A DNA stretch of 64,000 nt, from the NCBI GenBank assembly GCA_029582155.1, contig CM055895.1, positions 20,137,004 to 20,201,003 on the forward strand, written 5' to 3'. The notes under the pieces are model-generated. The model ran no database searches. It saw only the letters and a list, made by a program, of their open reading frames with translations, and was not told where the DNA came from. This document shows, in pieces, positions 32,741 to 47,774 of this stretch; positions within the stretch are counted from its first letter, which is position 1; every line of letters begins with the position of its first letter. The stretch is from Panopea generosa. Lineage: Eukaryota; Mollusca; Bivalvia; Adapedonta; Hiatellidae. The translations under genes and the position numbers were made by a program.

Positions 32741-34954
32741 TTAATAATCTTGCATACAGTTATTCAAAAACATAGTGACTTGTTGCTGGGATTAAATTGG
32801 TTTGTAGTCAGATTTGCAGTTTCAGAAGTAAACGAAAAGATAAACCAGATAAATTATGATCTATAATTGTATAAATATAAAACTTATGAAAAATCAAAAT
32901 ATACAAGTATTGATGGCTTTAATTTTTGTTTGTTCTTGATTCATATTTATTACTTTGTCGAAGGGCTTCAATCTAATGTGAATATAAAGTTATGGATTCG
33001 GCATGGATATGGTAACTTTGTATTCAAATACAGTACTCTGTGCGAGTACAGTTACTGCCAAAAAAAATAAGATTAGCTCTGTATCTCTTTATTTATATCA
33101 ATAAGCTTTCCACTTATTTTTGATTTTTGTTAGGATTTGTTTTTATCAGTTGGAAAATTCCAAATTATAATATTTTGAATTAGGTTGTGAATTCCATTTT
33201 CAGTGCTGTTTACCAATTTAACGCTTGTGTTTATAATTTGCTTGCTGAGTTTACATGTACTCAAATTTGAAGTTGTTACAAAGATTAGACAGAATTTTAT
33301 ATTGGTACAAAGGTTGAAACGCAGCTACCAGTACTGTTGTTGCAAATATTACGCAGAATTTTATATTGGTATAAAGATAGGAACACATTTACCGGTACAT
33401 AATAAATTATAATATTTACAGAAGGTTGCGGCAGATTTAAATATGTGATTACAGAAGGTTGCAGCAGATTTAAATATGTGATGTATTGTTTAATATTTAT
33501 TAATTTGCCAGCTTTTGTCAAAGATTTCGATGAAAAGAAAGAAAACATTGCAGTTAAGAGATATAACCCTATTGGCTTACTAATGAAATAACATATTTAG
33601 GGATTTAATATTGTTAACGTTATCTTGTATTCAACTTGTCAATTTCTTTTTTGTTATAATTACACACGTTGAATTATAGTCTAAGAGGTATATTATATGT
33701 TAAAATGTAGATTATTGAACACTTTGCTTTCTTTCAGAAAAAAAAAATACTTAAAGAAAGTGATCCACAAATGAATTTATTCAATGTGTTTTTATAATAA
33801 ATTTTGTGTTTTAAAAATTAATGCATTTTATTATTGTGAATGTTTAAAATGGATTTTACATACATTTGTTTATTTGATTTTTCAATGAGAACTTAAAAAG
33901 TTTTCGTTTCATGTGTATTAGAATTGCAAACTTCTTCAAGATGTGTAGGCTACAAAATGAATAATTGAGCTCTTGCTGGGTAACATCTATTACTTATGTC
34001 TTTTTTATTGAAACTACATCTTTACCTGGGTCAAGGAGAGAACTTTCTATTATGGTTGGATGCACTTAGTTTTGTAAAACAAATTTACCCCGGTTTGGTT
34101 ATCATGTCTGATATTGAGAGACTATGATTGCAAAACTGGTCCATTTCATATATTGTATATCGAGTTAGACCAGTCTTGCACCAAGACCTCTATATATATT
34201 CGATTAAGTTAGTTTTTTAATGATCAAGAATGCTTCTTATCCTTTTATCTCGTGGCATCTTGTTGCAACAACAACAAAAAAAGGAAGAAAATATTTTTTT
34301 ACCTTCCATTTCCAAGTGTTATGTTGTACCATTGATACTCTAATGAAGCACCTAGCTTTACATATTGATTGTTATTATAATCATTATTTCATCAGTTGTA
34401 AACAGACACACACCAAAATTTTTTGGCCACTTGCACACATGTCGATGATATCATTGTGCGGGCCGTACTTGAAACATTGGCATAAATAGACTAAAAAAAA
34501 TTCTGCATTTACACAATAAATTTAAGTTTATCTGGTGTCTACACATGTTGTAAGAATTGTCAACTCGAATTACATTGTTCTCTTGTCTGTTGGAAGCTTT
34601 CATTTAATTCAGATATATATTTCATCAATTATTTTGCAAGCTTCTAAAATTCATTATATCGTGTTTCATTTCCATCTATAATGCAACTATGTATTTTTAT
34701 GTTAATACATTGTTTCAGTAATAAAAAAAAAATACATTGATTTACCCCATTCGTTACTTTTGTCTTTGAAATCCACTGAGAAATTGAGAATCAATCCTGT
34801 TTTCAATTGGTATTTTATAGTGTTCAGCTTGTTTTCTAATCTTCATTTTCCTTTTGAGAGATTATGACCCATTTCCATTGTCAAATTTCAGATCTTGAAC
34901 ATGACCGATTGATTGAATATGTAGCATCATTTTTATGCCATCTAGGGCAGACGA
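32741..34954. other. Intergenic AT-rich DNA
   Basis: No gene supported. Small duplications are seen at 33280-33370 (aattttatattggta repeated) and 33417-33482 (acagaaggttgcggcagatt twice). Confidence 0.5.
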
Positions 34955-35175
34955 TCAGTTAATCTAGCAACTGTTCCCTGGGATCCTGAAAGGTTAACCA
35001 GTACTCGAGCACACCCCATCTCTACAAGTAACTGATAAGTTTCCCACTTGAATCGGCGGTGAGAGACGAATGATAATGAGACACAATGTCGTATATCAAT
35101 CATCACGGAGACTGTTGCATGGTGAGGATTCCAACTTGCAACCCCTGGATTGATTGTCGGGCGTAACAGATCTTG
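34955..35175 (-). mobile_element. tRNA-derived SINE, family C copy
   Basis: Reverse of the element at 25628-25865: ggttaaccagtactcgagca, then cccacttgaatcggcggtga, ending with the decayed tRNA head (caacccctggattgattgtc). Confidence 0.8.
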
Positions 35176-36671
35176 AACAGTAATGATTTGTTTTGTTGTA
35201 TTTGAACTGTCTAAATTATTCTAGTTGCAATATGAGGTATGGAAGGGAAATGTGTCCCAGGGGGGGGGGATGATTTACTAATTACGTTGCAATATTTTTT
35301 CCTCCTGTCAATATGTACACACATGATATATGTACATGTTGAACTTGAATTTAAATAGTTTTTAAGTGGATAAGATCCAAGTTAAATATGAAATGGGCCA
35401 CAACTCTGCCTAAAAAGGAATTCCCCCATTTGTCGCCTCAGTGGTATTGAAGATTAAAGTAAAGTTTCAGTGTTGCAAGGCTAGTGTTTGCCAAAACACT
35501 GTAACCAAAATTCTCTGTGTCGAAATCTGTGAAAAAATTAAAGCTCACACTTGTTCCATGGTTGGATTTACTGAGATGACAGCATGCCTGACATTGGTTT
35601 TGTTTGACGATTAATGTCTCAAGATGTTACTGTAACCTTTATGATATTAATTCAGCACTCTGGCACAACACCCATCTCACTCATCATTCAACTTGAACAT
35701 TATGTATAACCATAATGCTGTCTGATTAGTCCTTCAACTGACTTTTAGTAGGTAGTGAGTTTCTTTTTTAACTTGAAACTTGACAAATAGAAACCCTCCT
35801 TAATTGGACAATCTTTCCATTTCTGGTCATTGAATCGGAAAAAAATGCACAATTTGGAACAGAAAAAAGGAACTAGAGTATTGCAAGCAATACAGAATTC
35901 CCCTAATGGTTTACCAATTTTGTTGCCAGAACAATCAAATTTTTGTCCAACTGAATAAGTAATAAAATGACGTGCATTATCTCATTGCCATCCCTTGCTT
36001 TTTTTTTGTTTCACAAAACTAGCTTGGATACTTTTAGTGTTACTACAGGATCCAGGTTGTATCTGTAGCTATACCTATTTTGTTGCCATAACAACCACAA
36101 TTTTGTCTCACTGAAAAAATCAAATGACCTGCATTATCTCCTTTTTGCCCAATATCCACAAGCAAAGTTTTACAAACCTAGCATGGATATTTTTTTCAGT
36201 AATCTTTCCATGCCAGACGAACGGTAAACCTTTACTTCTCTCCTGTGAAACCGGTTTGGAAAACTTGTTAGCTCATCCGAGAAAAACTTATTTTGCAGAA
36301 GAGAGCTACAAGCAAAAAGGACTCGCATTTTCTGGAGAAAATAGAATATGAAAATAACGAAATAGCTTTAAGTCTTTTTAATACATTTTATACATGGTAG
36401 GTTGGTATTTGATATGTAGGTGTTTAATCTGCAGTACACACAATATAATACGTGATATGTTCCTGCAGTCCTGATACCCTGGTAAGAATATATAAACTGG
36501 ACAACCTCATTAGCTCTAAATTGACCACCTATAAACATAACACTATGGTAAGAGAAAGCATTTTATAAAAGTAAATGACTAAAAAAGCAAGCTTAATTGT
36601 GCTTTGTTATAAGTCCTGTAAGTTTGCTTTGATCAGATGAAATATGAAGTTAGTGCTGTGGTAATGTAATC
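35176..36671. other. Intergenic DNA
   Basis: No gene or repeat that I can support, apart from a short G-run near 35260. Confidence 0.45.
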
Positions 36672-39600
36672 ATGATGTTTTACATAATCCCTATGGAAGT
36701 TGTACATGATCCCTATGGAAGTTGTACATAATCACTATGGAAGTTATACATAATCCCTATATAAGTTATACATAATCCCTATATACGTTATACATAATCC
36801 CTATATAAGTTGTTATAATCACTTTGTAAGCTGTACATAATCACTTTGTAAGTTGTACATAATCCCTATGAAAGTTGTTATAATCACTATGTAAGCTGTA
36901 CATAATCACTATGGAAGTTATACATAATCCCTATTTAAGTTGTTATAATCACTATGTAAGTTGTACATAATCACAATGTAAGTTGCTATAATCACTATGT
37001 AAGTTGTACATAATCACTTAATAAGTTGTACATAATCCTTATATAAGTTATACATAATCCCTATTTAAGTTATAATCACTATGTAAGTTGTTATAATCAC
37101 TTTGTAAGTTGTACATAATCACTATGTAAGTTGCTATAATCACTATGGAAGTTTAACATAATCACTATGGAAGTTGTACATAATCAGTATTGAAGTTGTA
37201 CATAATCCCTATGTAAGTTGTACATAATCACTATGGAAGTTGTACATAATCCCTATGTAAGTTGTACATAATCCATATGTAAGTTGTTATAATCACTATG
37301 GAAGTTTTACATAATCACTATGTAAGTTGTACATAATCAGTATTGAAGTTTTACATAATCACTATGTAAGTTGTACATAATCACTATGGAAGTTGTACAT
37401 AACCTCTATTTAAGTTGAACATAATCCATATGTAAGTTGTTACAATCACTATGGAAGTTTTTTTATAATCACTATGTAAGTTGTTTTTATCACTATGTCA
37501 GTAGTACATAATCAGTATGGAAATTTTACATAATCACTATGGAAGTTTTACATAATCACTATGTAAATTGTACATAATCACTATGGAAGTTTTACATAAT
37601 CACTATGTAAATTGTACATAATCGCTATGTAAGGTTGTACCTAATCACTATGGAAATTTTACATAATCACTATGGAAGTTTTACATAATCACTATGTAAA
37701 TTGTACATAATCACTATGGAAGTTTTACATAATCACTATGTAAATTGTACATAATCGCTATGTAAGGTTGTACCTAATCACTATGGAAGTTTTACATAAT
37801 CACTATGTAAATTGTACATAATCACTGTAAGTTTTACATAATCACTACGTAAATTGTACCTAATCCCTATGTAAGTTGTACATAATCACTACGGAAGTTG
37901 TACATAATCCCTATGTAAGTTGTACATAATCAGTATTGAAGTTTTACATAATCACTATGTAAGTTGTACATAATCACAATGAAAGTTGTACATAATCCCT
38001 ATATAAGTTGTACATAATCCATATGTAAGTTGTTATAATCACTATGGAAGTTTTACATAATCACTATGTAAGTTGTGATTATCACTATGTAAGTTGTACA
38101 TAATCAGTATGGAAGTTTTACCTAATCACTATGGAAGTTGTACATAATCACTATGTAAATTGTACCTAATCACTATGTAAGTTGTACATAATCACTATGG
38201 AAGTTGTACCTAATCACTATGGAAGTTTTACATAATCACTATGTAAGTTGTACCTTATCACTATGGAAGTTGTACATAATTACTATATAAATTGTACCTA
38301 ATCACTATGTAAGTTGTACATAATCACTATGGAAGTTGTACATAATCACTATGGAAGTTGTACATAATCACTATGGAAGTTTTACATAATCACTGTCAGT
38401 TTTACATAATTACTATGTAAATTGTACCTAATCACTATGGAAGTTTTACATAATCCCTATGTAAGTTGTTATAACACTATGGAAGTTGTACATAATCACT
38501 ATGGAAGTTTTACATAATCACTATGTAAGTTGTTATAATCACTATGTAAGTTGTACATAATCACTATGGAAATTTACATAATTATTATGTAAATTGTACC
38601 TAATCACTATGGAAGTTGTACATAATCACTATGTAAGTTGTACATAATCACTATGTAAGTTGTACATAATCACTATGGAAGTTGTACATAGTCACTATGG
38701 AAGTTTTACATAATCACTATGTAAATTGTACCTAATCACTATGTAAGTTTTACATAATCCCTATGTAAGTTCTATCTAATCACTATGGAAGTTTTACATA
38801 ATCCCTATGTAAATTGTACCTAATCACTATGGAAGTTTTACATAATCCCTATGGAAGTTGTACATAATCACTATGGAAGTTTTACATAATCCCTATGTAA
38901 GTTGTTATAATCACTATGTACGTTGTACATAATCACTATGGAAATTTACATAATCACTATGTAAACTGTACCTAATCACTATGGAAGTTGTACATAATCA
39001 CTATGTAAGTTGTACATAATCACTTTGGAGGTTTTACATAATCCCTATATAAGTTGTACATAATCACTATGGAAATTTACATAATCACTACGTAAATTGT
39101 TCCTAATCACTATGGAAGTTGTAAAAAATAACTATGTAAGTTGTACATAATCACTTTGGAGGTTTTACATAATCCCTATGTAAGTTATACATAAACACTA
39201 TCTAAGTTGTACCTAATCACTATGGAAGTTTTACATAATCACTATGTAAATTGTACATAATCACTATGTAAGTTGTACCTAATCACTATGGAAGTTTTAC
39301 ATAATCACTATGTAAATTGTACATAATCACTTTGGAGGTTTTACATAATCCCTATGTAAGTTATACATAAACACTATCTAAGTTGTACCTAATCACTATG
39401 GAAGTTTTACATAATCACTATGTAAATTGTACATAATCACTATGTAAGTTGTACCTAATCACTATGGAAGTTGTACATAATCACTATGTAAATTGTACCT
39501 AATCACTTTGGAAGTTGTTATAATCACTATGTCAGTTGTATGTAATCACGATGGAAGTTTCATATAATCACTATGTAAGTTGTTAAAATCACTATGAAAG

Positions 39601-42092
39601 TTGTACATAATCACTATGGAAGTTTTACATAATCACTATTAAGATGTACATAATCACTATGTAAGTTGTACCTAATCACTATGGCATTTTTACATAATCA
39701 CTATGTAAATTGTACATAATCACTATGTAAGCTGTACCTAATCACTATTAAGATGTACATAATCACTATGTAAGTTGTACCTAATCACTATGGCAGTTTT
39801 ACATAATCACTATGTAAATTGTACATAATCACTATGTAAGCTGTACCTAATCACTATGGAAGTTTTACATAATCACTATGTAAATTGTACTTAATCACTA
39901 TGGAAGTTGTACATATTCACTATGTAAGTTGTACATAATCACTTTGGAGGTTTTACATAATCCCTATGTAAGTTGTACCCAATCATTATGGAAGTTGTAC
40001 ATAATCACTATGTAAGTTGTACATAATCACTATGTAAGTTGTACATAATCACTATGTAAATTGTACCTAATCACTTTGGAAGTTGTTATAATCACTATGT
40101 CAGTTGTATGTAATCACGATGGAAGTTTCATATAATCACTATGTAAGTTGTTAAAATCACTATGAAAGTTGTACATAATCACTATGGAAGTTTTACATAA
40201 TCACTATTAAGATGTACATAATCACTATGTAAGTTGTACCTAATCACTATGGCAGTTTTACATAATCACTATGTAAATTGTACATAATCACTATGTAAGC
40301 TGTACCTAATCACTATTAAGATGTACATAATCACTATGTAAGTTGTACCTAATCACTATGGCAGTTTTACATAATCACTATGTAAATTGTACATAATCAC
40401 TATGTAAGCTGTACCTAATCACTATGGAAGTTTTACATAATCACTATGTAAATTGTACTTAATCACTATGGAAGTTGTACATATTCACTATGTAAGTTGT
40501 ACATAATCACTTTGGAGGTTTTACATAATCCCTATGTAAGTTGTACCCAATCATTATGGAAGTTGTACATAATCACTATGTAAGTTGTACATAATCACTA
40601 TGTAAGTTGTACATAATCACTATGGAAGTTGTACATAATGACTATGGAAGTTTTACATAATCACTATGTAAATTGTACCTAATCACTATGTAAGTTTTAC
40701 ATAATCCCTATGTAAGTTCTATCTAATCACTATGGAAGTTTTACATAATCACTATGTAAATTGTACCTAATCACTATGGAAGTTTTACATAATCCCTATG
40801 TAAGTTGTTATAAACACTATGGAAGTTGTACATAATCACTATGGAAGTTTTACATAATCACTATGTAAGTTGTTATAATCACTATGTACGTTGTACATAA
40901 TCACTATGGAAATTTACATAATCACTATGTAAACTGTACCTAATCACTATGGAAGTTGTACATAATCACTATGTAAGTTGTACATAATCACTTTGGAGGT
41001 TTTACATAATCCCTATATAAGTTGTACATAATCACTATGGAAATTTACATAATCACTACGTAAATTGTACCTAATCACTATGGAAGTTGTAAAAAATAAC
41101 TATGTAAGTTGTACATAATCACTTTGGAGGTTTTACATAATCCCAATGTAAGTTGTACATAAACACTATCTAAGTTGTACCTAATCACTATGGAAGTTTT
41201 ACATAATCACTATGTAAATTGTACATAATCACTATGTAAGTTGTACCTAATCACTATGGAAGTTTTACATAATCACTATGTAAATTGTACCTAATCACTA
41301 TGGAAGTTGTTATAATCACTATGTCAGTTGTATGTAATCACGATGGAAGTTTCATATAATCACTATGTAAGTTGTTAAAATCACTATGAAAGTTGTACAT
41401 AATCACTATGGAAGTTTTACATAATCACTATTAAGATGTACATAATCACTATGTAAGTTGTACCTAATCACTATGGCAGTTTAACATAATCACTATGTAA
41501 ATTGTACATAATCACTATGTAAGCTGTACCTAATCACTATGGAAGTTTTACATAATCACTATGTAAATTGTACTTAATCACTATGGAAGTTGTACATAAT
41601 CACTTTGGAGGTTTTACATAATCCCTATGTAAGTTGTACCCAATCATTATGGAAGTTTTACAAAATCCCTATGGAAGTTGTACATAATCCCTATGTAAGT
41701 TGAACAAACTCACTATATAAGTTGTACATAATCCCTATGTAAGTTGTACATAATCACTATGTAAATTGTACATAATCACTATGGAAGCTGTACATAATCC
41801 CTATGTAAGTTGTACATAGTCACTATGGAAGCTGTACATAATCCCAATTAAGTTTTACAAATTCCCTATTTAAGTTGTTATAATCACTATGTAAGTTGTT
41901 ATAATCACTATGTAAGTTGTATATAATCACTTTGTAAGTTGTACATAATCCCTATGTAAGTTGTTATAATCACTATGTAAGTTGTACATAATCACTTTGT
42001 AAGTTATACATAATCCCTATGAAAGTTGTTATAATCACTATGCAAGTTGTACATAACCACAATGTAAGTTGCTATAATCACTATGTAAGTGT
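36672..42092. repeat. 5.4-kb minisatellite of 21-22-bp units with higher-order structure
   Basis: Roughly 250 units of 'cataatcactatggaagttg' type. Variant positions distinguish actatgg/actatgt/ccctatg and gttgta/gtttta/attgta forms. Larger blocks are duplicated: the rare phrase tgtaatcacgatggaagttt occurs at 39541, 40109 and 41333 with matching flanks, and the block beginning tcactttggaggttttacat near 39013 recurs near 40987. No open frame persists. Confidence 0.98.
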
Positions 42093-43672
42093 GAAGATAG
42101 AAAGATTATGGATGGATGACAAAACGGAGGGAGACTGATAAAGTAAACCTTCAAGTCTCTGACTAAACTGAGCTAAAACAGAACACAGTAATAAGTTTCC
42201 TCTTCATTTTAAAATCACCTATTCCAGATTGTTTTAAACATTCATCTTTGAGCACTCACAAGAAATGAGTGCCACTTTTTAATTAGCTTCCCAACTCCTT
42301 CCCCCAGCAGTTACAGAAGATCTTGGTCCAAGGTTATACCACTTTGTTGCATGCTCAACTTAAAAACAAATGGATTCATCAGAACTAAATAAATGTAAAT
42401 ACCCGCGACTTTCTACCTCAAATCTGCATTTATTCATTGCAATTTGAGGCAGTAGCAAGTGTTTGTATTTCAAAGGCAAGTGCTTGTGTTTTAATATGTG
42501 TATAAGCGTCCTGGAAATTGTGTTGTATAACTCGAGTTGGCATTAAAAAAAGTTAAACACCTGGGAACCAACTCGAACTTCTCAACTCTGTCCTCAACCT
42601 CAAATCTGAGATTTTCCTAAAATAGATTTTATAAAAACATATTTGAAAAATATTCCCATTGGGGGAGCATAAAAAGGTTAAAATATGCATTCATGTATTA
42701 CACAATATAATGTATTACCGGTACACAGAGCATGTATTACAAAATATGTTTTTGAGAATCTATAGGTATTAAATTTTTAAATATAGAGACTCAAAAGTAT
42801 TGAACCACTAAATAACGATAACAAATTTAACAGTTCAATCTTTATGTGCATACAAAACAAAACTCATTACGCGTGTATACACACTAAATTTAAAAAGCAG
42901 CACAACCTGTCCAACATAGTATGTAGTTTACCAATCGTTCACACCCATGTTCATGTATTGTGACATGTATATATATACAATGCAAACCATAGATACAATA
43001 TCAAGGCCTCTGCTAAACCAATAAATTTGGTATCAACCATGACTTATATACTATAGAATTACATGCAACACATCTGGACTGGGTGAACAAATTTACATAT
43101 CTGAGCTGATAGCTTTATATGAATACGATCCAGTGAATGATTCAAGACTACACACATGCTCTATAAAGGACAGATATATATATATATATATACTGATGTT
43201 AATAGCACAACTAGGTTGACAAAGTGTGTATTGTTCACCAATTGTCCACACTTATATCATGACATACACAGAGATTGTTTGCATACTTACACATATTTAT
43301 ATACAACATGTGCAACAGATTTTGATAAAATGAAATTTAGTTCCATTTTCTTGGCGGTAATTATTTGTACTTTCTAAGTTTAATGAGCATGAACAAGTGA
43401 CCAATGTTATATTGACATCCAAATATCAGCACATTTTAGCTGTTAGTCAGGCATCCCATACTTATAATACAGCCAAAGCAAAAAGCCTTAAATACCAGTT
43501 GAATGTAAAAGAATCTTTTTGATATTCCAACAGCTGCATCTGTCATTTACCATCGACATAATCACTGGGAGAGCAAGACAGTGGATCTGGACCCAACAAG
43601 ACAGGAGATTGTTTGAATATTCACAAAATACCTATTTCAATGAAAATGGTGACAAAAAATATGCTTATTAAA
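42093..43672. other. Intergenic DNA
   Basis: No gene supported. It contains a short (TA)n run near 43174-43190. Confidence 0.45.
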
Positions 43673-44190
43673 ACAAGAGGCCCAAGAGGGCCTGAGGACA
43701 CTCTACTGACTCATAGTGGGCATAGCACTTTTTGAAATTCTACTATGCAATAGAAACATCGGGGCGGGGTCATTTTTAACTCTAGGGACACCATTTGAAC
43801 AAATCTAACAAAACTATAGTTGGTTATCATTACCACATAAACATTTTGAAAATCTGCTGGACCGTTCATAAGAAGAAGATTTTTTAAGTTTTGGACTATT
43901 TTTAGTAATGGTGGCCATCTTGAATTTTAAATAAAAAAAATCTTTTGTATAGTCTCCTATGCAATAGAAACATCCATGTGAAGTTTCAGTTTAATTGGCC
44001 TAGTGCTTTCAGAATAAATGAAAAAAAAGAGAGAATTTTCTGTTTTCCCACAGTATCCCTATGTAAAATTCTAAGTCCCCTTACAGGGCCTCTATAAATT
44101 TCAGTTTAATTGGTCTAGTGGTTTCAGAGAAAGTGCTGCTAACAGACGACAGATGACGGACGACAGACAACGCGCCATCGCATAAGTACT
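43673..44190. mobile_element. Dispersed repeat starting aacaagaggcccaagagggc
   Basis: It opens 'aacaagaggcccaagagggc', carries two copies of agtttaattgg.ctagtg.tttcaga, and ends in a GACGGACGACAGAC-type stretch and cgccatcgcataagtact. I recognise this as a dispersed type common in bivalve genomes, related in head sequence to the element at 62758. Confidence 0.7.
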
Positions 44191-44421
44191 TCAATTTTTA
44201 AGACATTTCTCAAGAGTTATCCGATAATTGCCCTTGCGCAGTTTGGTAATATTGGAGATGAATCCAATTACTTCCCTTAGACCGTGATTAAACATATAGG
44301 TATCGTTCCGCTCTGACACAAATGTTAAGTAGGCGTGACATATTATATATGCCCTTGGGTATAATATATCTATTTGTGTTTTGACAAGGACCACTGTAAT
44401 TTTACTTCATGCTGAATAAAA

Positions 44422-44459
44422 AGTTGTTGTTGTTGTTGCTGTTGTTGTTGTTTTTGTTG
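44422..44459. repeat. (GTT)n microsatellite
   Basis: Interrupted GTT repeats. Confidence 0.95.
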
Positions 44460-44687
44460 AAGTCCTTGGTTTTCATAAGCATGTTTTGATGTGTAGTACA
44501 ATTTTTTTAATGAATTTTATTTGAAAAATATAACAAAGATCAATGATTTTAATTACAAATTTCAATATACTTTGATATAGTTTATTTTATTATCAATAAA
44601 CAGATAAAGATTGATTAGTTTGTGTTATTATAAAGAAATAAAACGATTACGGTTATTGGTATACAGTTAGATAAACTTATATTTGAA

Positions 44688-44815
44688 AGAGACAGAAAGG
44701 CAATGAGACATAATGTCGTAAATCAATCAACACAGAGACTGATGCCAGGTGGTATTCGAATTCACAACCCGAGGGTTGATAGTCGGACGCATTACTGTCT
44801 GAGTTAAAGGGACAA
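44688..44815 (-). mobile_element. Truncated tRNA-derived SINE, family C
   Basis: Matches the head half of the family in reverse (atgtcgtaaatcaatcaaca, then attcgaattcacaacccga). Confidence 0.7.
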
Positions 44816-45679
44816 GTGCACTGATTTTTAAACTTTATGTTGTTGTTTTTCAAATAAAATTATTACGGTTATATAATTTTATAAAGTTTTGTTTGAAACA
44901 GACATCTTTATATTAGCGCATATGTTTCTAATAAAGCCTAAAATGGTATTTGACCATAATTCATTTTTAACAACTTCTTAAAGTCCCTTGTGTTATAGTT
45001 AGTTAAAACAAATAATAAAAGTTGTTTTAAGAATTATTACCAACACATTTAATTAATAAAGCAATCGCATATTTGAGAAATACAAAAATTTGTAGAAAAC
45101 CGCTAATATTTCTTTTTTCTCCGCTGTTTTATCTGTTTATAAAATTTGAATTTATTATCAATTTATCTGAATATCTATGTTAAATCAAATAGCTAATTTT
45201 AAAACAATGAACAACAAACTTGTGTTAAAATCTTATTACATTCTAGGGAATTATATTATTATCCCCAATAAAATTACCAGTCTTACCTCCGAAGCAGGGG
45301 TAGGGGGTAATTAAGGTCATAAATAAGCGCTGGCTTATTGCATTGTTTGAGACTTGAAACACAAACGGGGTGTGTAATACTTATTAACATTTGATAATGG
45401 TCTATCATAACTAACTTGTATTAAGTTAAATACATGATATCAATACGATGACTATAAAAAAACAAAAACATGCACAAAATGAAACATGTTTGCAGTTAAA
45501 GTATTTATTTCAGAACGGATTATCAAAGTTAAGTTATCTCAGTACCATTATATATCTTAAAATAATTAAATTATTTTATTTTTGTGCCGCAAAACATCAT
45601 TCATTTCATTATCTTTATTTTCTTCCCATCTTTGTTCACACCATATAACAAAACATATACATGAACGTTTAAACTTGTA

Positions 45680-46782
45680 TGAGGTATGTCCCAAAAGTAA
45701 TAGGACGCATTTAGAAATATGCATTTTGGTGTTTCAATTACAACAAGACTTGGCATAATATATTAACATATTTAAACTCTATGCATGCAAAATTTCAATA
45801 TTGTACATCAACATTTAATATTAAATTTGACAAATCAACTTATATGTAACGAAGTTCGGGGGCTCAAATGAGAGTTGCTGTGCAAAGCAAAATTCTTGTG
45901 GTACGTCACCCACTTTTGGTATGTCAAAATACTATGATGACTCATAGATCCTAACCACAGAATTGACACTCCAGCACATGGCCTGGGGGTCCTAAAAGCG
46001 CTTTTGACGAAGATCTGACTTGAGTACCAGGAAAACCACATTAGAATGTGGTCGTCAATATCGCCGACGGTCAGTTACTCTCGTCTCACCATTGGAAACT
46101 GATAGATAAGACTTCGGGATATGCCACGTTGAAAAGTTACGTGAAATAAACTTCAAAGTATCTTGTGGGGTCATATTACACCCAACACAAAATTGTATCA
46201 CACTCTAAGTTACCACTCTTGGCGTGACTTCACCAATTTTGGTCACTATTCAAATTCACTGACATTGTCGTTATTATAGGGAATAAGAAAACATTTTTCT
46301 ATATTTATATAATGTTATAACATTATTGTATATTCTATACTCTTGTTACATTCACCAGACTTTATAAAATCGTGCATGTTGTATTATGGGCCGGATTGTC
46401 ATTGTCACACTTTGTTATTTCAAAAATGCGCATAATTTTCAAATGGCTGTCGATAATGTCGATTTTTTAAAGAATGTTCGCATATGATCTGAAATTACAC
46501 CTCTTTATATTTTATAATGTTTGGCTCCATTATTGAGGAAACTGCCTGCTTTCCAATGCAATACTGTTATTTTAAATGGCGTTTAATTTCAAATCCCCCT
46601 GTATTTCTAAACTTGCGTTACTATGGTGACTTTTGCATGAACCTAACGGTGACTGAAATTTGATCTGATGTTTTATGACAATAGAAGATGTATCAATCTA
46701 TCCATTGATATCACTGGTTTACATGTGACGCCCTAAATACAAAAATGAAAGGGTCATCCTATTACTTTTGAAACATACCTCG
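45680..46782. mobile_element. Tc1/mariner-like non-autonomous DNA transposon
   Basis: The 5' end, tgaggtatgtcccaaaagta plus atagga, is matched in inverse at the 3' end (tcctattacttttgaaacat plus acctcg), giving ~26-bp terminal inverted repeats. The element is flanked by TA dinucleotides on both sides (45678-45679, 46783-46784), the usual Tc1/mariner target duplication. It is 1.1 kb. No intact transposase frame is seen, so it is probably a deleted or degenerate copy. Confidence 0.8.
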
Positions 46783-47774
46783 TACAAAGCACAATTATTT
46801 GACATAATAAAGCTCTACTAAAATCTGCGATAAACCTAGTTTATGCTATGGTATGCTAATTATGCTGTATAAATATAATTATCAACCAATTACATTATTA
46901 AATCTCTTTGCTCAATTAGAATTCTTCGCGTATTTAGCATTATTGTTATTTAGTCGCTGGTGTTGATCTTTAAGAATCAAGTGATATAAATTGATTATTC
47001 CAATTCTTTAATCAATTATCTTTCTATGACACTGAAATATTTCATAACAAACACATTAAAACACAAATTTGTGCGAAAAAATAAACCATTAAATAATGTT
47101 TTGGATTATAAAAGAAATGTACTTGAATTTGAAGTTTTTTGAAGGTTCTTTGGTTAAAATATAAAGTTAAAATAAATCTATGCTTTAGAATATAAATAAA
47201 ATACATAATAAAATACATACTTTAAACTACACATAAATTGCAATATCACCATGTGTTTATAAATATTTCGGACTGACCAACATCTGCATATAGACAGCTG
47301 ACATAGCAACATATTTGCTGTATTTAATTGGGTACAATAATACGCTGAATTGGGTACAGTAGTATGCCGAGTTGAGTAAACAGAACATAAATCAGAATTA
47401 CATTTTATCTCATTTTCAAATCAAAATGGAAGCAAGATGCAACTATCATATTTTTTATATCTAAATATCATCGTAAAGAGAATTTTATTTACAATAAACA
47501 TATACATTGTAATAGGTTTGCAAACAATCTCAACTAAGGTTTAAAGGACCTTTAAGTGACCGAAAACATAATGTCAGTAATTTTTATATAGAAACATATA
47601 AGGAGAATATATGCTGTTATAAAATTAAAAAAGGAAGCAAGAAGACAAACTTATTTTAATTTTATCGTAATGATGGTTATATATCTAACTTAATGACTAG
47701 ACGTTGTAATAGGTTGACAATTTAATAATGAAACAGTTATAACGATAAAATTAAATTTCTTCTATGTTTCTATG

